DNA of 64,000 nucleotides from Chryseobacterium polytrichastri (GTDB lineage Bacteria > Bacteroidota > Bacteroidia > Flavobacteriales > Weeksellaceae). Below the pieces are notes generated by a model that was not told where the DNA came from, did no database searches, and worked only from the letters and a program-made list of their open reading frames with translations. Within the stretch, counting starts at the first letter, position 1; each line of letters opens with the position of its first letter. The DNA lies in NCBI RefSeq assembly GCF_900142445.1, contig NZ_FRAV01000006.1:113022-177021 (forward strand), written 5' to 3'. Positions 8,931 to 16,950 of the stretch are shown piece after piece. Made by a program: the position numbers and the translations under genes.

Positions 8931-9491
8931 TTAGGAAACAATTTCCTGAATTATTTTTTTAGCATGGTCAAAGCCTTTTGTATTTTTATTAATTGTTGAA
9001 ATCACCAATGCTCCTTCCAATACTATAAAAATGGTTTCCGTGACTTCATCAATATCGATAGATTCTTGTTCAGGCAATTCACGTACAATATCATTAATTA
9101 ATGTTTTCTGTTTTTCTTTATGCTTCTTCACAAAATCGCTTATCGCAGGATTGCTCTCTCCCACTTCAGAAATGATCTTTATAAAATGGCAACCTGCAAA
9201 ATTTGTAGAATCTTGAAGTTTTTTGCGGTAATCAACTAACGCCAACAATTTATCTTTTGCAGATGAAAGGTTTACAGCATGCTCTTCGAATCCATTGAAC
9301 CATTCCAATTCTTCCTTGATAAGATACGCCTGAAGAAGTTCATTTTTAGATGAGAAATGGTTGTACAAAGAACCAATTGCAATATCAGCTTCGGCAATAA
9401 TCTGATTAATTCCGGTTGAATTAAAACCTTGCTTATAAAACAAATCTGAGGCAACTCTAATGATCCTTTCTTTAACTTTTTCAGTCTTCAT
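8931..9491 (-). CDS. TetR/AcrR-family transcriptional repressor, 186 aa
   Basis: One-component repressor. The N-terminal helix-turn-helix is clear: ASDLFYKQGFNSTGINQIIAEADIAIGSLYNHFSSKNELL at residues 14-53, with the family hallmark SLYNHF. The C-terminal part (residues 60-186) is the ligand-binding and dimerisation domain and resembles the TetR_C subgroup with HFIKIISEVGE. The gene precedes the MFS exporter by 40 bases in the same direction. A strong inverted repeat at 9517-9542 lies just upstream of its -7 box at 9505-9512, which fits autoregulation. A similar site precedes the exporter. Confidence 0.92.
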   Translation of the reverse strand: MKTEKVKERIIRVASDLFYKQGFNSTGINQIIAEADIAIGSLYNHFSSKNELLQAYLIKEELEWFNGFEEHAVNLSSAKDKLLALVDYRKKLQDSTNFAGCHFIKIISEVGESNPAISDFVKKHKEKQKTLINDIVRELPEQESIDIDEVTETIFIVLEGALVISTINKNTKGFDHAKKIIQEIVS

Positions 9492-9504
9492 CTTAAATTT
9501 TTTA

Positions 9505-9542
9505 CAAATCTACATTAAAAATAGATAAGTCTATCTATTTTT
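9505..9542 (-). promoter_or_regulatory. TetR promoter with palindromic operator
   Basis: The minus strand carries TAGATTTG (9512-9505), a perfect TAnnTTTG -7 box 13 bases before the ATG. Directly upstream is an 11-bp perfect inverted repeat, arm AAAAATAGATA at 9517-9527 and its complement at 9532-9542, with spacer AGTC. A repressor bound here would cover the region between the -33 and -7 elements. Confidence 0.7.
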
Positions 9543-9713
9543 ATATTTTAGAAAGAACTAATTAAGTCAAAGCCTTATTTATCAATATTTTAAATTGACA
9601 TAGGGAATAATCAATCAACAAGAGAAAAATTAAAACAACCTTTATACCACCAACAGATTAAAATAAACAACGTAATTTTAGGGTCGTAAGAATGTATCCC
9701 ATAAAATAACGAT

Positions 9714-10919
9714 ATGAATTTAAGAAAAACCATTCACCCAAAAGTAATTATAGGGCAAATTACAGGCTTTTTAATGATCTGTATATTACTAAATCTTTAT
9801 AGCTGTAAGGCAACAAAAAAAGAAGCATCAACAGATATTAAAACTTTAATAGACAGCCTTGCCAAACCTCTCATGAGCGAAAATAAGATTCCCGGTATGA
9901 GTATCGCCATAACGGTAGATGGTAAACATTCTTTTTTCAATTATGGAATACTCTCTAAAGAAAGTAACCAACCCGTTACTAATCAATCTTTATTTGAACT
10001 TGGTTCGATAAGTAAAACGTTTACCGTAACCTTGGCGAGCCTCTCCCAAATTAATGGCAAGCTGGATATGCAAGCTCCTGTAAGTAAATATTTACCTTAT
10101 CTAAAAAACACAGTGTTTGATTCTGTAAAATTGTATTATTTAGGAACGCATATAGCAGGAGGACTTCCTTTGCAACTACCGGATAATATTACCACTGATG
10201 AACAATTAATGAACTACTATAAAACTTGGATTCCCCTGTATGCTCCAAACACCAAAAGGGTATATTCAAATCCCAGTATCGGCTTATTGGGAGTTATAGC
10301 CGGAAAAACAATGAATGAGCCTTTTACTAAAGCCATGACAGATCATGTTTTTTCAAAAATAGGAATGACCAACACTTTTTATGACGTTCCTCAAAATAAA
10401 ATGGGTGATTATGCACAAGGTTATAATAAAGAAGATCAACCTGTAAGGCTAAACCCTGCTGTATTGGCTAATGAAGCTTATGGTATAAAATCATGTACAC
10501 AAGACATGCTGAAATTTGTAGATCGCAATATGGGAGTTGGTACTACAGATACTCCATTGTCTAAAGCTTTACAGGCAACCCATACAGGCTATTTTACAAC
10601 GGGATCAATGACACAGGATCTTATTTGGGAGCAATACAATTATCCGGCATCTCTATCTCAACTGCTTGAAGGAAATGCAGCTGAGATGGCATACAAAGCC
10701 AGTGATATCAAGCCATTAACCCCTCCTATGAAGCCACAGCCTAATGTGGTGATCAATAAAACAGGTTCAACAAATGGTTTTGCATCATACGTCATCTATA
10801 TTCCATCAAAAAAGATTGGTATTGTGATACTGGCGAATAAAAATTATCCCATCAAGCCAAGAGTGGAAACCGCCTATAAAATTCTTTCATATCTGGATAA
10901 TCCCAAAAACAAGCTTTAA
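9714..10919 (+). CDS. Class C beta-lactamase (AmpC/ADC-like), lipoprotein, 401 aa
   Basis: Serine beta-lactamase of Ambler class C. All three active-site boxes are present with class C spacing: SxxK as SISK (98-101) in the block FELGSISKTFT, YSN at 184-186 in RVYSNPSIGL, and KTG at 349-351 in NKTGSTNGFASYV. Flanking blocks (NKIPGMSIAI, AQGYNKEDQPVRLNP, YGIKSC, IWEQYNYPASL) are those of true AmpC enzymes such as the Acinetobacter ADC group and not of generic serine hydrolases. The N-terminus has a long signal segment with a lipobox, NLYSC, so Cys31 should be lipidated and the enzyme membrane-anchored. Total length fits class C plus the lipoprotein leader. No ampR-type regulator is adjacent. 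Confidence 0.9.
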   Translation: MNLRKTIHPKVIIGQITGFLMICILLNLYSCKATKKEASTDIKTLIDSLAKPLMSENKIPGMSIAITVDGKHSFFNYGILSKESNQPVTNQSLFELGSISKTFTVTLASLSQINGKLDMQAPVSKYLPYLKNTVFDSVKLYYLGTHIAGGLPLQLPDNITTDEQLMNYYKTWIPLYAPNTKRVYSNPSIGLLGVIAGKTMNEPFTKAMTDHVFSKIGMTNTFYDVPQNKMGDYAQGYNKEDQPVRLNPAVLANEAYGIKSCTQDMLKFVDRNMGVGTTDTPLSKALQATHTGYFTTGSMTQDLIWEQYNYPASLSQLLEGNAAEMAYKASDIKPLTPPMKPQPNVVINKTGSTNGFASYVIYIPSKKIGIVILANKNYPIKPRVETAYKILSYLDNPKNKL

Positions 10920-10945
10920 TAAATTCATATTTTTTATCAATCAAC

Positions 10946-10974
10946 AAATGACAACTTAGCGGTTGTCATTTTTC
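10946..10974 (+). terminator. Rho-independent terminator after the beta-lactamase
   Basis: Ten-bp perfect stem, arm AAATGACAAC at 10946-10955 and its complement at 10962-10971, six-base loop, followed by Ts. Confidence 0.85.
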
Positions 10975-11020
10975 TTATAAGAACAGTCTAATACAGACTT
11001 TATTACATTTTAGAAAATAG

Positions 11021-11028
11021 TATTTTTG
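11021..11028 (+). promoter_or_regulatory. -7 promoter box 4 bases before the VOC gene
   Basis: TATTTTTG is a perfect TAnnTTTG box; only TTAT separates it from the ATG at 11033. The predicted mRNA start is the A of the ATG (leaderless). No TTG is seen at the -33 distance. Confidence 0.5.
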
Positions 11029-11032
11029 TTAT

Positions 11033-11518
11033 ATGACATCCAACAAAAATATCCTACTCACCTCAGCTTGCTTACTATTACTATTCTTTTATTCATGCCA
11101 ACCAACCGAAAAACAAATACCAATAAAAAATATGAATACATCTAATCCTGTTATCTATTTTGAAATTCCGATGAATGATCTGGAACGTGCCCAGAAATTT
11201 TATACATCCGTTTTCAATTTTAGTTTTGAAAAAGAAATCATTGATGAGTATGAAATGGCATTATTTCCCTTTGAAGAAAAAAATAGCGGAATCACAGGCG
11301 CTTTGGCAAAAGGTGATGTTTATAAACCCACTAAAGAAGGTGTAATCATTTATTTTAAAACAGAAAATATTGATCATACTTTGCTGCAAGTGATACAAAA
11401 CGGTGGGACCATTTTATATCCTAAAAAAATCAATGAAAAACTCGGTTTTGCTGTAGCCGAATTTGAAGATTCAGAAGGAAACAGGATTGCAATACATGCA
11501 ACTCTTCCGACTCAATAA
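11033..11518 (+). CDS. VOC-superfamily protein with lipoprotein signal, 161 aa
   Basis: One glyoxalase/bleomycin-resistance (VOC) module: the PVIYFEIPMNDLERAQKFYTSVFNF start is the classic first beta-alpha unit, and LGFAVAEFEDSEGNRIAIH is the usual C-terminal strand with the DSEGN turn. What is unusual is the N-terminal extension: a hydrophobic segment (ILLTSACLLLLFFYSC) ending in a lipobox at Cys22. The -7 box sits 4 bases before this ATG, which supports the long start. An internal ATG at 11132 (MNTSNPVIYFE) would give the normal cytoplasmic form. A dual product is possible but not shown. Confidence 0.82.
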   Translation: MTSNKNILLTSACLLLLFFYSCQPTEKQIPIKNMNTSNPVIYFEIPMNDLERAQKFYTSVFNFSFEKEIIDEYEMALFPFEEKNSGITGALAKGDVYKPTKEGVIIYFKTENIDHTLLQVIQNGGTILYPKKINEKLGFAVAEFEDSEGNRIAIHATLPTQ

Positions 11519-11549
11519 AAATCCAACGTATAGCATATTATTTTTTTAA

Positions 11550-11578
11550 TTGAAATGGATACATATTTTGTATCTTTA
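11550..11578 (+). promoter_or_regulatory. Predicted promoter of the 209-aa hypothetical gene
   Basis: TTG at 11550-11552 and TATCTTTA at 11571-11578, separated by 18 bases, match the Bacteroidetes pattern with one mismatch in the last position of the -7 box. Confidence 0.45.
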
Positions 11579-11621
11579 TTAGCCGTTATACCAGTTTTAA
11601 CAACATAATTGGCAAAAATAT

Positions 11622-12251
11622 ATGCCAGAAGAACTTTATTTTATAAAGACCAATCCTACTATTGCGAAAATAAATTTGTATAATAAGCTATGTCGTGAAG
11701 AAAAAAACATATTAGATTTCTTACCTGACGACAAACAAACGAGCCTGGAAATTATTAAAAATAAATTAACAGATTCTCTTGAAACCCTTACCAGAGAAGA
11801 ATTGTTACCCATTTTTTCATGGTTTAACAATCAATATAAAGCAGATCGCGAAGAATTAAAAACTCAACTCTTTATTAACGGGTTTGATTTTTTTTATGAA
11901 ATTTTATCCGAGAATCATGTTAAAAATTTTCATCAAATACTTTCAGATTACGAAAAACATTCTAAACATCATTTAAATTACGTTACCGACTCTCAAAAAT
12001 TTAATCAGTTTCTGATCTACGGAATTTTTTATACAGATATGATAAAACGGGACGAGAAAAATATCCTCAGAGATTTTCTAAAATCAGATTATAAAGACCT
12101 TTATGCTTTTGCTGAAAGTCAGTTCAATGCAAATGAAGGAAATTTAGCCATTGAAGATGATGCTTCTACGATTTACACTTACTTCTCCGATTTATATGAT
12201 ATGACTAAATATTACAAAGGATCTATTATCAAACTTCATATCCCAAAATAA
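11622..12251 (+). CDS. Hypothetical protein, 209 aa
   Basis: Unrecognised cytoplasmic protein, largely alpha-helical by eye, with no signal peptide or membrane segment. It contains charged helices (SLEIIKNKLTDSLETLTREELLPIF and HVKNFHQILSDYEKHSKHHLNYV) and many aromatic residues in the second half (YGIFYTDMIKRDEKN). It is followed by a hairpin shared with the convergent SDR gene, whose stop lies inside the hairpin. A recognisable promoter lies about 45 bases upstream, so the gene is probably transcribed alone. Confidence 0.72.
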   Translation: MPEELYFIKTNPTIAKINLYNKLCREEKNILDFLPDDKQTSLEIIKNKLTDSLETLTREELLPIFSWFNNQYKADREELKTQLFINGFDFFYEILSENHVKNFHQILSDYEKHSKHHLNYVTDSQKFNQFLIYGIFYTDMIKRDEKNILRDFLKSDYKDLYAFAESQFNANEGNLAIEDDASTIYTYFSDLYDMTKYYKGSIIKLHIPK

Positions 12252-12275
12252 AAAGAGACCTTTTGTGGCCTCTTT
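12252..12275. terminator. Bidirectional terminator between convergent genes
   Basis: Arms AAAGAGACC and GGCCTCTTT around TTTTGT pair over 9 positions with one mismatch. The hairpin overlaps the stop codon of the minus-strand gene, so both transcripts can use it. Confidence 0.6.
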
Positions 12276-13284
12276 ACAGTAATTCTTTATGTTCCATTAA
12301 ATACTCCAACGCTTCTTTTACAGCGTACTCAGGTTTTTTAGGGTTAAAACCTAATTCATTTCTGGATTTAGAAATGTCAAAATTCTGCTGCAATCCTGAA
12401 AACATGGCAATATCTTTTCTGGTAAGAACGGGAGCTTTGCCATTTAATTTTGCAGAAAATTCCATAATTCCGGCAATCGTATAAAGCAAAAATTTGGGTA
12501 CAGCACTCGGAACTTTTAGATCGAGCTCCGGATATAGTTTATGTGCCAAAATCGTTGTATCGGTAATCGTCATGCAGTTTTCATTCGCAAGAATATACCG
12601 TTCTCCGCTACGTCCTTTTTGTGCAGCAAGATAACAGCCTTCAGCAACATCTTTTACATCAATCCAGTTCAGGGTTATTTTGGTATCAACAGGAATTTGT
12701 TTGTTGATGATTAATTTTAAAACACCATAAGACACATTCAAAGGAAGAGAAGCTTCACTTCCGATCATCGCAGAAGGCATTACGGCAACTAATTCTATTC
12801 CCAGTTTTTTTGCCAATTCAAAAGCCAGTTTTTCGCCGTCATTTTTAGAGTTATAATACATATCTCTTCGGTCCGGATTATATCCATTGCTTTCCTTCGT
12901 TGGAAGTTTTGTATAATCTAATGCAGCAATTGAACTTACATAAACAATTCTTTTCACACCGGCTTCAGCGGCTGCCTCAATGGTGTTACGCGTTCCTTCG
13001 ATATTTACATCGTAAATTTCTTTCTTAGGATCTTTTGCCCACAACTTGAAAGAAGCGCCAACAGCATAGAACGTTTCCACGCCTTGAAGCGCTTTTACAA
13101 ATGATGCTTTATCAGTAATATCAGCCTGTACCACTTCACAGTCTAATCCTTCAAAAGGCTTTCTATTATTAATATTTCTCACCGTTGCACGAACAGGAAT
13201 ACCTTTTTGTAATAAAAATCGTACTAAATTATTTCCTAAATGTCCGTTTGCACCTGAAACTAAACTTAAATTATCTCGTATCAT
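12274..13284 (-). CDS. NAD-dependent epimerase/dehydratase (extended SDR), 336 aa
   Basis: Extended short-chain dehydrogenase of the dihydroflavonol-4-reductase-like group. The Rossmann motif is SGANGHLGNNLVRFL (GxxGxxG, residues 9-23 from my start), the catalytic pair is YYNSK (YxxxK), and the upstream catalytic Ser lies in IVYVSSIAALD. The substrate is not evident; relatives reduce aldehydes or ketones. I use the ATG at 13284; the longer frame to 13308 begins with TTG. It follows a Crp/Fnr-family regulator by 61 bases in the same direction, so that regulator may control it. Confidence 0.9.
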   Translation of the reverse strand: MIRDNLSLVSGANGHLGNNLVRFLLQKGIPVRATVRNINNRKPFEGLDCEVVQADITDKASFVKALQGVETFYAVGASFKLWAKDPKKEIYDVNIEGTRNTIEAAAEAGVKRIVYVSSIAALDYTKLPTKESNGYNPDRRDMYYNSKNDGEKLAFELAKKLGIELVAVMPSAMIGSEASLPLNVSYGVLKLIINKQIPVDTKITLNWIDVKDVAEGCYLAAQKGRSGERYILANENCMTITDTTILAHKLYPELDLKVPSAVPKFLLYTIAGIMEFSAKLNGKAPVLTRKDIAMFSGLQQNFDISKSRNELGFNPKKPEYAVKEALEYLMEHKELL

Positions 13285-13345
13285 TTTACTTAATTTTTGA
13301 TGATACAAAGTTCATTCTCACAGGATAAAAAGCACTTGACTTTTG

Positions 13346-13921
13346 TTAGTTAATTAATTTTCTTCGGATTCGGCTGAGACTTTCAGGTTTCATTCCTAAA
13401 AATGAAGCAATGTATTGGATAGGGACATTCTGAATAATTCCGGGATAGTTTTTAATGAGTTTTACATACCGCTGTTCAGCATTTAAAGTAGATAATTCTT
13501 TGGACCGATTTTCATTATACGTAATCGATTCCTGGAATACCGAAATACTAAAATCCTTCATTCCAGGGCTTTCATTGGTGAGTTTATCCAGATTTCCTTT
13601 TGTTATCCTTAATAGTTCACACGCTGTAATACACTCTACATTTTCCTCAGACTTGGTTTGATTGATAAAATTAAAATAAGAGGTGAAAAATCCTGGTGGA
13701 CAATTAATATGGGTCGTTATTTCATTTCCAAGTTCGTCAAAATGAAACAACCTCAAATAGCCTGAAACAATGTAATACAAATACTGCGGAATATCTCCTT
13801 CGGCTTCAATAATTGTATTCTTGGGAAATTCAACGGGTTCAAAATAAATTTTGAGTCTCTCAACCTCATCAGCGTTGAAGTGGTAACCAGATTCTATGAA
13901 TTTCAAAAGCTTATCGTGCAT
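13346..13921 (-). CDS. Crp/Fnr-family transcriptional regulator, 191 aa
   Basis: Cyclic-nucleotide-binding-fold regulator. The N-terminal beta-roll contains EFPKNTIIEAEGDIPQYLYYIVSGYLRLFHFDELGNEI, the usual cNMP-fold opening. The canonical cAMP-contact residues of E. coli Crp are not obvious. A long dimer helix (KDFSISVFQESITYNENRSKELSTL) leads to a short winged helix-turn-helix, QYIASFLGMKPESLSRIRRKLI, at the extreme C-terminus. The short length is normal for Bacteroidetes members. It lacks the cysteines of an Fnr iron-sulfur cluster. Its likely target is the SDR gene 61 bases downstream. A perfect -7 box lies at 13941-13948. Confidence 0.9.
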   Translation of the reverse strand: MHDKLLKFIESGYHFNADEVERLKIYFEPVEFPKNTIIEAEGDIPQYLYYIVSGYLRLFHFDELGNEITTHINCPPGFFTSYFNFINQTKSEENVECITACELLRITKGNLDKLTNESPGMKDFSISVFQESITYNENRSKELSTLNAEQRYVKLIKNYPGIIQNVPIQYIASFLGMKPESLSRIRRKLIN

Positions 13922-13940
13922 TGTTTTTTGGAATTATGTA

Positions 13941-13948
13941 CAAATTTA
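13941..13948 (-). promoter_or_regulatory. -7 promoter box of the Crp/Fnr gene
   Basis: Minus strand TAAATTTG, a perfect TAnnTTTG box 19 bases upstream of the ATG. Confidence 0.5.
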
Positions 13949-14133
13949 CTCAAAGTGTTTTTAAGCTATTTAAAATTTAATCACAAAAGGGAATACAAAA
14001 GTTTTATTTTAACACTTTAGAACACTTTAGTTTTTAAATACTTTGAAAATAAAAATTTTACATAAGAAGAAAATCAAAGATTTTCAAAAAACTTAAGTGT
14101 TCTTGTCAACAGCATGATTTTTACTTAAATAAA

Positions 14134-14169
14134 TCTTAAGTGTTAAAGTCTGTTGTAACTTTTGTGGTT
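14134..14169 (-). repeat. Dispersed repeat, left copy flanking the barrel gene
   Basis: Read on the minus strand this 36-mer begins AACCACAAAAGTTACAACAG. It matches the plus-strand 36-mer at 16901-16936 at 31 of 36 positions. The two copies are inverted relative to each other and bracket the outer-membrane barrel gene. Confidence 0.65.
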
Positions 14170-14493
14170 AAAATAAAGTCTATTCAAACTAATTTTAAAT
14201 TTAACTGCAAAAGAGTCAAAAGATGTTTTCACAATTGTTAATAGATGACTAAAAGTTTTCAAAAGAATAATATTTCGACTCCGCTCAATATACAAAGATT
14301 TTTAAAGGCTATGTTTTCTTTTTTTTACTTTAAGGATAAGCTTTATATTATATCATCTGATCTTTTGTGCCTTTTGTGGTTAAATAAAATGTTTAAACAA
14401 GTTTATAAATAACGTAAAACTAAATTTTAAAATTTTTCACTCAATCATGTAATATTTCTCATTGATTAACTGTCATTAGAGTAAAGCATTACC

Positions 14494-16869
14494 ATGAATC
14501 AAAAAATATTATTTCTATTAAGTCTCGTTTTCTCTTCATTTCTGTTTTCCCAAAGCATTGAAGGAACGATCACCAACAAAGAAAATAAACCGGTTGCAGA
14601 TACAGAAGTTCTTATTACAAAAAACAATGTGAAATTTTCTACCATCACGGATGAGAAAGGAATGTTTAAGATTGCGCTTAAAGAAAATGGTAATTATGTA
14701 TTGGAGATCATCAAAGATGGCGTTAAAACCAACAGCGAAAATATATCTGTAAAAGGAAACGAAAAGAAAGATATTCAGATTAAGGAAGAAGCTCCTGTTA
14801 CAGAACAAAAAATAGATGGCGTAACAGTTACCGTTAAGAAAAAACTATTTGAAAGAAAAGTTGACAGATTGGTTTTTAATGTTGAAAATTCTGTGGCTTC
14901 ACAAGGAATTGATGTTATAGAAGCTTTGGCAAAAACTCCGATGGTGCGTACCACAGATGACGCCATTACCATTGCAGGAAAAAGCAATGTTGCCATTATG
15001 GTGAATGATCGGTTACTAAATTTATCGGGTCAGGAACTTATCAATTATTTAAAAACATTGCGTTCCGATGATGTTGCAAAAATCGAGGTCATCACAACTC
15101 CACCCGCCAAATATGAAGCAGAAGGGAAAAGTGGATTAATTAATATTATTTTAAAGAAAAATACGAGCCTTGGCTGGAACGGATCTATCCAAACTTCAGG
15201 AAGTTATTATGGTGGAAGACCTGCCACTTCTACAAGAAGCGGACTAGCTTTTAATTATCAAGGAAGCAAATTATCCCTTACCGCAAATTTATCGGTGGGT
15301 GATAATTACTGGGAAAATACCTCTTACAATTATTTAACAGGAAACGGAAATTCCGATTACTGGAAAACAGACAGCAAAAGCTCAAACAACTACAAGTATA
15401 AAGGCGGAAATGTAAAAGCAGAATATAAAATCAATGATAAAAATCTGATAGGAATTAATTATAATTACTCGTTTAGCAATCCGCTTGAGCAAGCACAAAA
15501 TTACACGTCTATTTCCAATGAAGAAGGAATGACTAATTTATTCTCAGACAGTAAAAACAGAAACCGTAGAAACGTTCATAATACCATCGCTTTCTATGAT
15601 ATAAAACTTGATACGCTGGGAAGCAAACTGAGTATTTCTGCCAATTTATTAATGAACGACGCCAATGCCCGAAACTTTTATAATACCGTAACCTCAAACA
15701 CCATTTCTACTTTTGCCAATCCTATCAGTAAATACAGAATTTATTCAGGGCAGGCAGATTTAGAGAAAAATTTTGCTAAAATAAAAACAGAAGCCGGATT
15801 AAAATATACCAAGATCAAAAATGATTCTGAGTTTAATTTTTTCAACATCAACAACGGAGAATATATTGTAAACAAAGACAGAACGAATACTTTCTTCTAC
15901 AATGAAGAAAACTACGCGGCGTATGTTTCTACCAGCTTCAAGATCAATGATAAATGGGATGCAAAAGCCGGACTTCGTTATGAATACACCAATCTTGAAG
16001 GAATTTCTTTAAATGATGATACTTCTGCAAAATTCAAATACGGAAAGTTTTTTCCAACAGCTTATGTGAGCTATAAACCGAATGAAAACAATACATTCTC
16101 ATTAAATTACTCAAGAAGAATTAAACGTCCGTATTTCGGAAACCTGAATCCCTTCAGATATTACACATCCGAATTTGAATACAACACAGGAAATCCTTAC
16201 CTGCTTCCCTCATTTTCTGATAATTTTGAATTTGGATATGTCATCAAAAACAACTTCAATATTACCTTATACTACAACAGAAATAAAGACGATTGGGACA
16301 GGATTCAAATGGTGGAAGGCAATCTAAAATACAGCATTGTAAAGAATTTCTACAATGAAGATCAAGCCGGAATCAACATCAGTTATAATTACAACAAGCT
16401 GAAATGGCTGGAATCTAATATTTTCGTGAATGGGTTTTATGCTAAATCAAAATCTTATCTGCCGGAAGCAGTTTCGGCGCCTGCAGGATATAGCGCTAAC
16501 TTTAATCTTGATAACAATTTCTTCCTCAACAAAGATAAAACAGTTACGCTCATGCTTGGTTTGTGGAGTAACATTCCAAACAGAGACGGAAATACCTACT
16601 ATTATGGAAATGCTTCCTTGTACACTGGAGTGAAACTGAATCTGATGAAGAAAAATCTTTTGATCAATTTATATGTCAATGATTTTCTGAATACCAACCG
16701 ATCCAAAGGCATAGAATATTATCCCAACTATAATGTAGAATATTATTACAAAGGCATCACAAGGAATATCTATCTTTCTGTAACCTACAAATTCGGGAAT
16801 AATGATGTAAAAGGAAGTACGAAAGAAGTGAAATTTGAGGAATCTAACAGAGCTGGAGGTGGAAATTAA
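14494..16869 (+). CDS. Outer-membrane beta-barrel protein with carboxypeptidase-regulatory-like domain, 791 aa
   Basis: TonB-receptor-like outer-membrane protein. Residues 1-19 are a signal peptide ending FSQ. Residues 20-100 are a CarboxypepD_reg-like Ig domain (SIEGTITNKENKPVADTEVLI). Residues 110-220 form a plug-like domain (VDRLVFNVENSVASQGIDVIEALAKTP is broken here as VDRLVFNVENS and GIDVIEALAKTP), with MVNDRLLNLSGQEL and the IEVITTPPAKYEAEGKSGLINI hallmark. The rest is a long barrel rich in aromatic alternation, ending in a final strand with VTYKFGN and a short charged tail. This matches the outer membrane beta-barrel family common in Flavobacteriia. I see no SusD partner, so the ligand is unknown. 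Inverted copies of a dispersed repeat lie on both sides. Confidence 0.88.
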   Translation: MNQKILFLLSLVFSSFLFSQSIEGTITNKENKPVADTEVLITKNNVKFSTITDEKGMFKIALKENGNYVLEIIKDGVKTNSENISVKGNEKKDIQIKEEAPVTEQKIDGVTVTVKKKLFERKVDRLVFNVENSVASQGIDVIEALAKTPMVRTTDDAITIAGKSNVAIMVNDRLLNLSGQELINYLKTLRSDDVAKIEVITTPPAKYEAEGKSGLINIILKKNTSLGWNGSIQTSGSYYGGRPATSTRSGLAFNYQGSKLSLTANLSVGDNYWENTSYNYLTGNGNSDYWKTDSKSSNNYKYKGGNVKAEYKINDKNLIGINYNYSFSNPLEQAQNYTSISNEEGMTNLFSDSKNRNRRNVHNTIAFYDIKLDTLGSKLSISANLLMNDANARNFYNTVTSNTISTFANPISKYRIYSGQADLEKNFAKIKTEAGLKYTKIKNDSEFNFFNINNGEYIVNKDRTNTFFYNEENYAAYVSTSFKINDKWDAKAGLRYEYTNLEGISLNDDTSAKFKYGKFFPTAYVSYKPNENNTFSLNYSRRIKRPYFGNLNPFRYYTSEFEYNTGNPYLLPSFSDNFEFGYVIKNNFNITLYYNRNKDDWDRIQMVEGNLKYSIVKNFYNEDQAGINISYNYNKLKWLESNIFVNGFYAKSKSYLPEAVSAPAGYSANFNLDNNFFLNKDKTVTLMLGLWSNIPNRDGNTYYYGNASLYTGVKLNLMKKNLLINLYVNDFLNTNRSKGIEYYPNYNVEYYYKGITRNIYLSVTYKFGNNDVKGSTKEVKFEESNRAGGGN

Positions 16870-16900
16870 AAATACGTCTTTTTAAATTCATTAAAAATTC

Positions 16901-16936
16901 AACCATAAAAGGTACAACAGACTTCAACACTTAAAT
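16901..16936 (+). repeat. Dispersed repeat, right copy flanking the barrel gene
   Basis: Plus-strand 36-mer beginning AACCATAAAAGGTACAACAG, partner of the inverted copy at 14134-14169. It lies between the barrel gene and the convergent membrane-protein gene and runs into the small hairpin at 16931-16950. Confidence 0.65.
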
Positions 16937-16950
16937 AGCTTCCTATTTAA
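16931..16950. terminator. Possible bidirectional hairpin between convergent genes
   Basis: Eight-bp perfect arms, TTAAATAG and CTATTTAA, around CTTC. It is all A/T apart from one pair, so it is weak as a terminator, and it overlaps the end of the minus-strand gene. Confidence 0.35.

Larger units (their letters stand above)
13922..14493. other. 572-bp gene-free region with dispersed repeats
   Basis: AT-rich stretch between the Crp-type gene and the barrel protein gene. It holds the -7 box TAAATTTG of the regulator (minus strand, 13941-13948) and several degenerate copies of a repeat with core AACCACAAAAGGCACAAAAG: 13977-14005 in plus orientation, 14134-14169 in minus orientation, 14199-14223 plus and 14360-14385 minus. 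A tandem AACACTTTAG pair lies at 14011-14030. I see no convincing reading frame or RNA gene in it. Confidence 0.6.
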
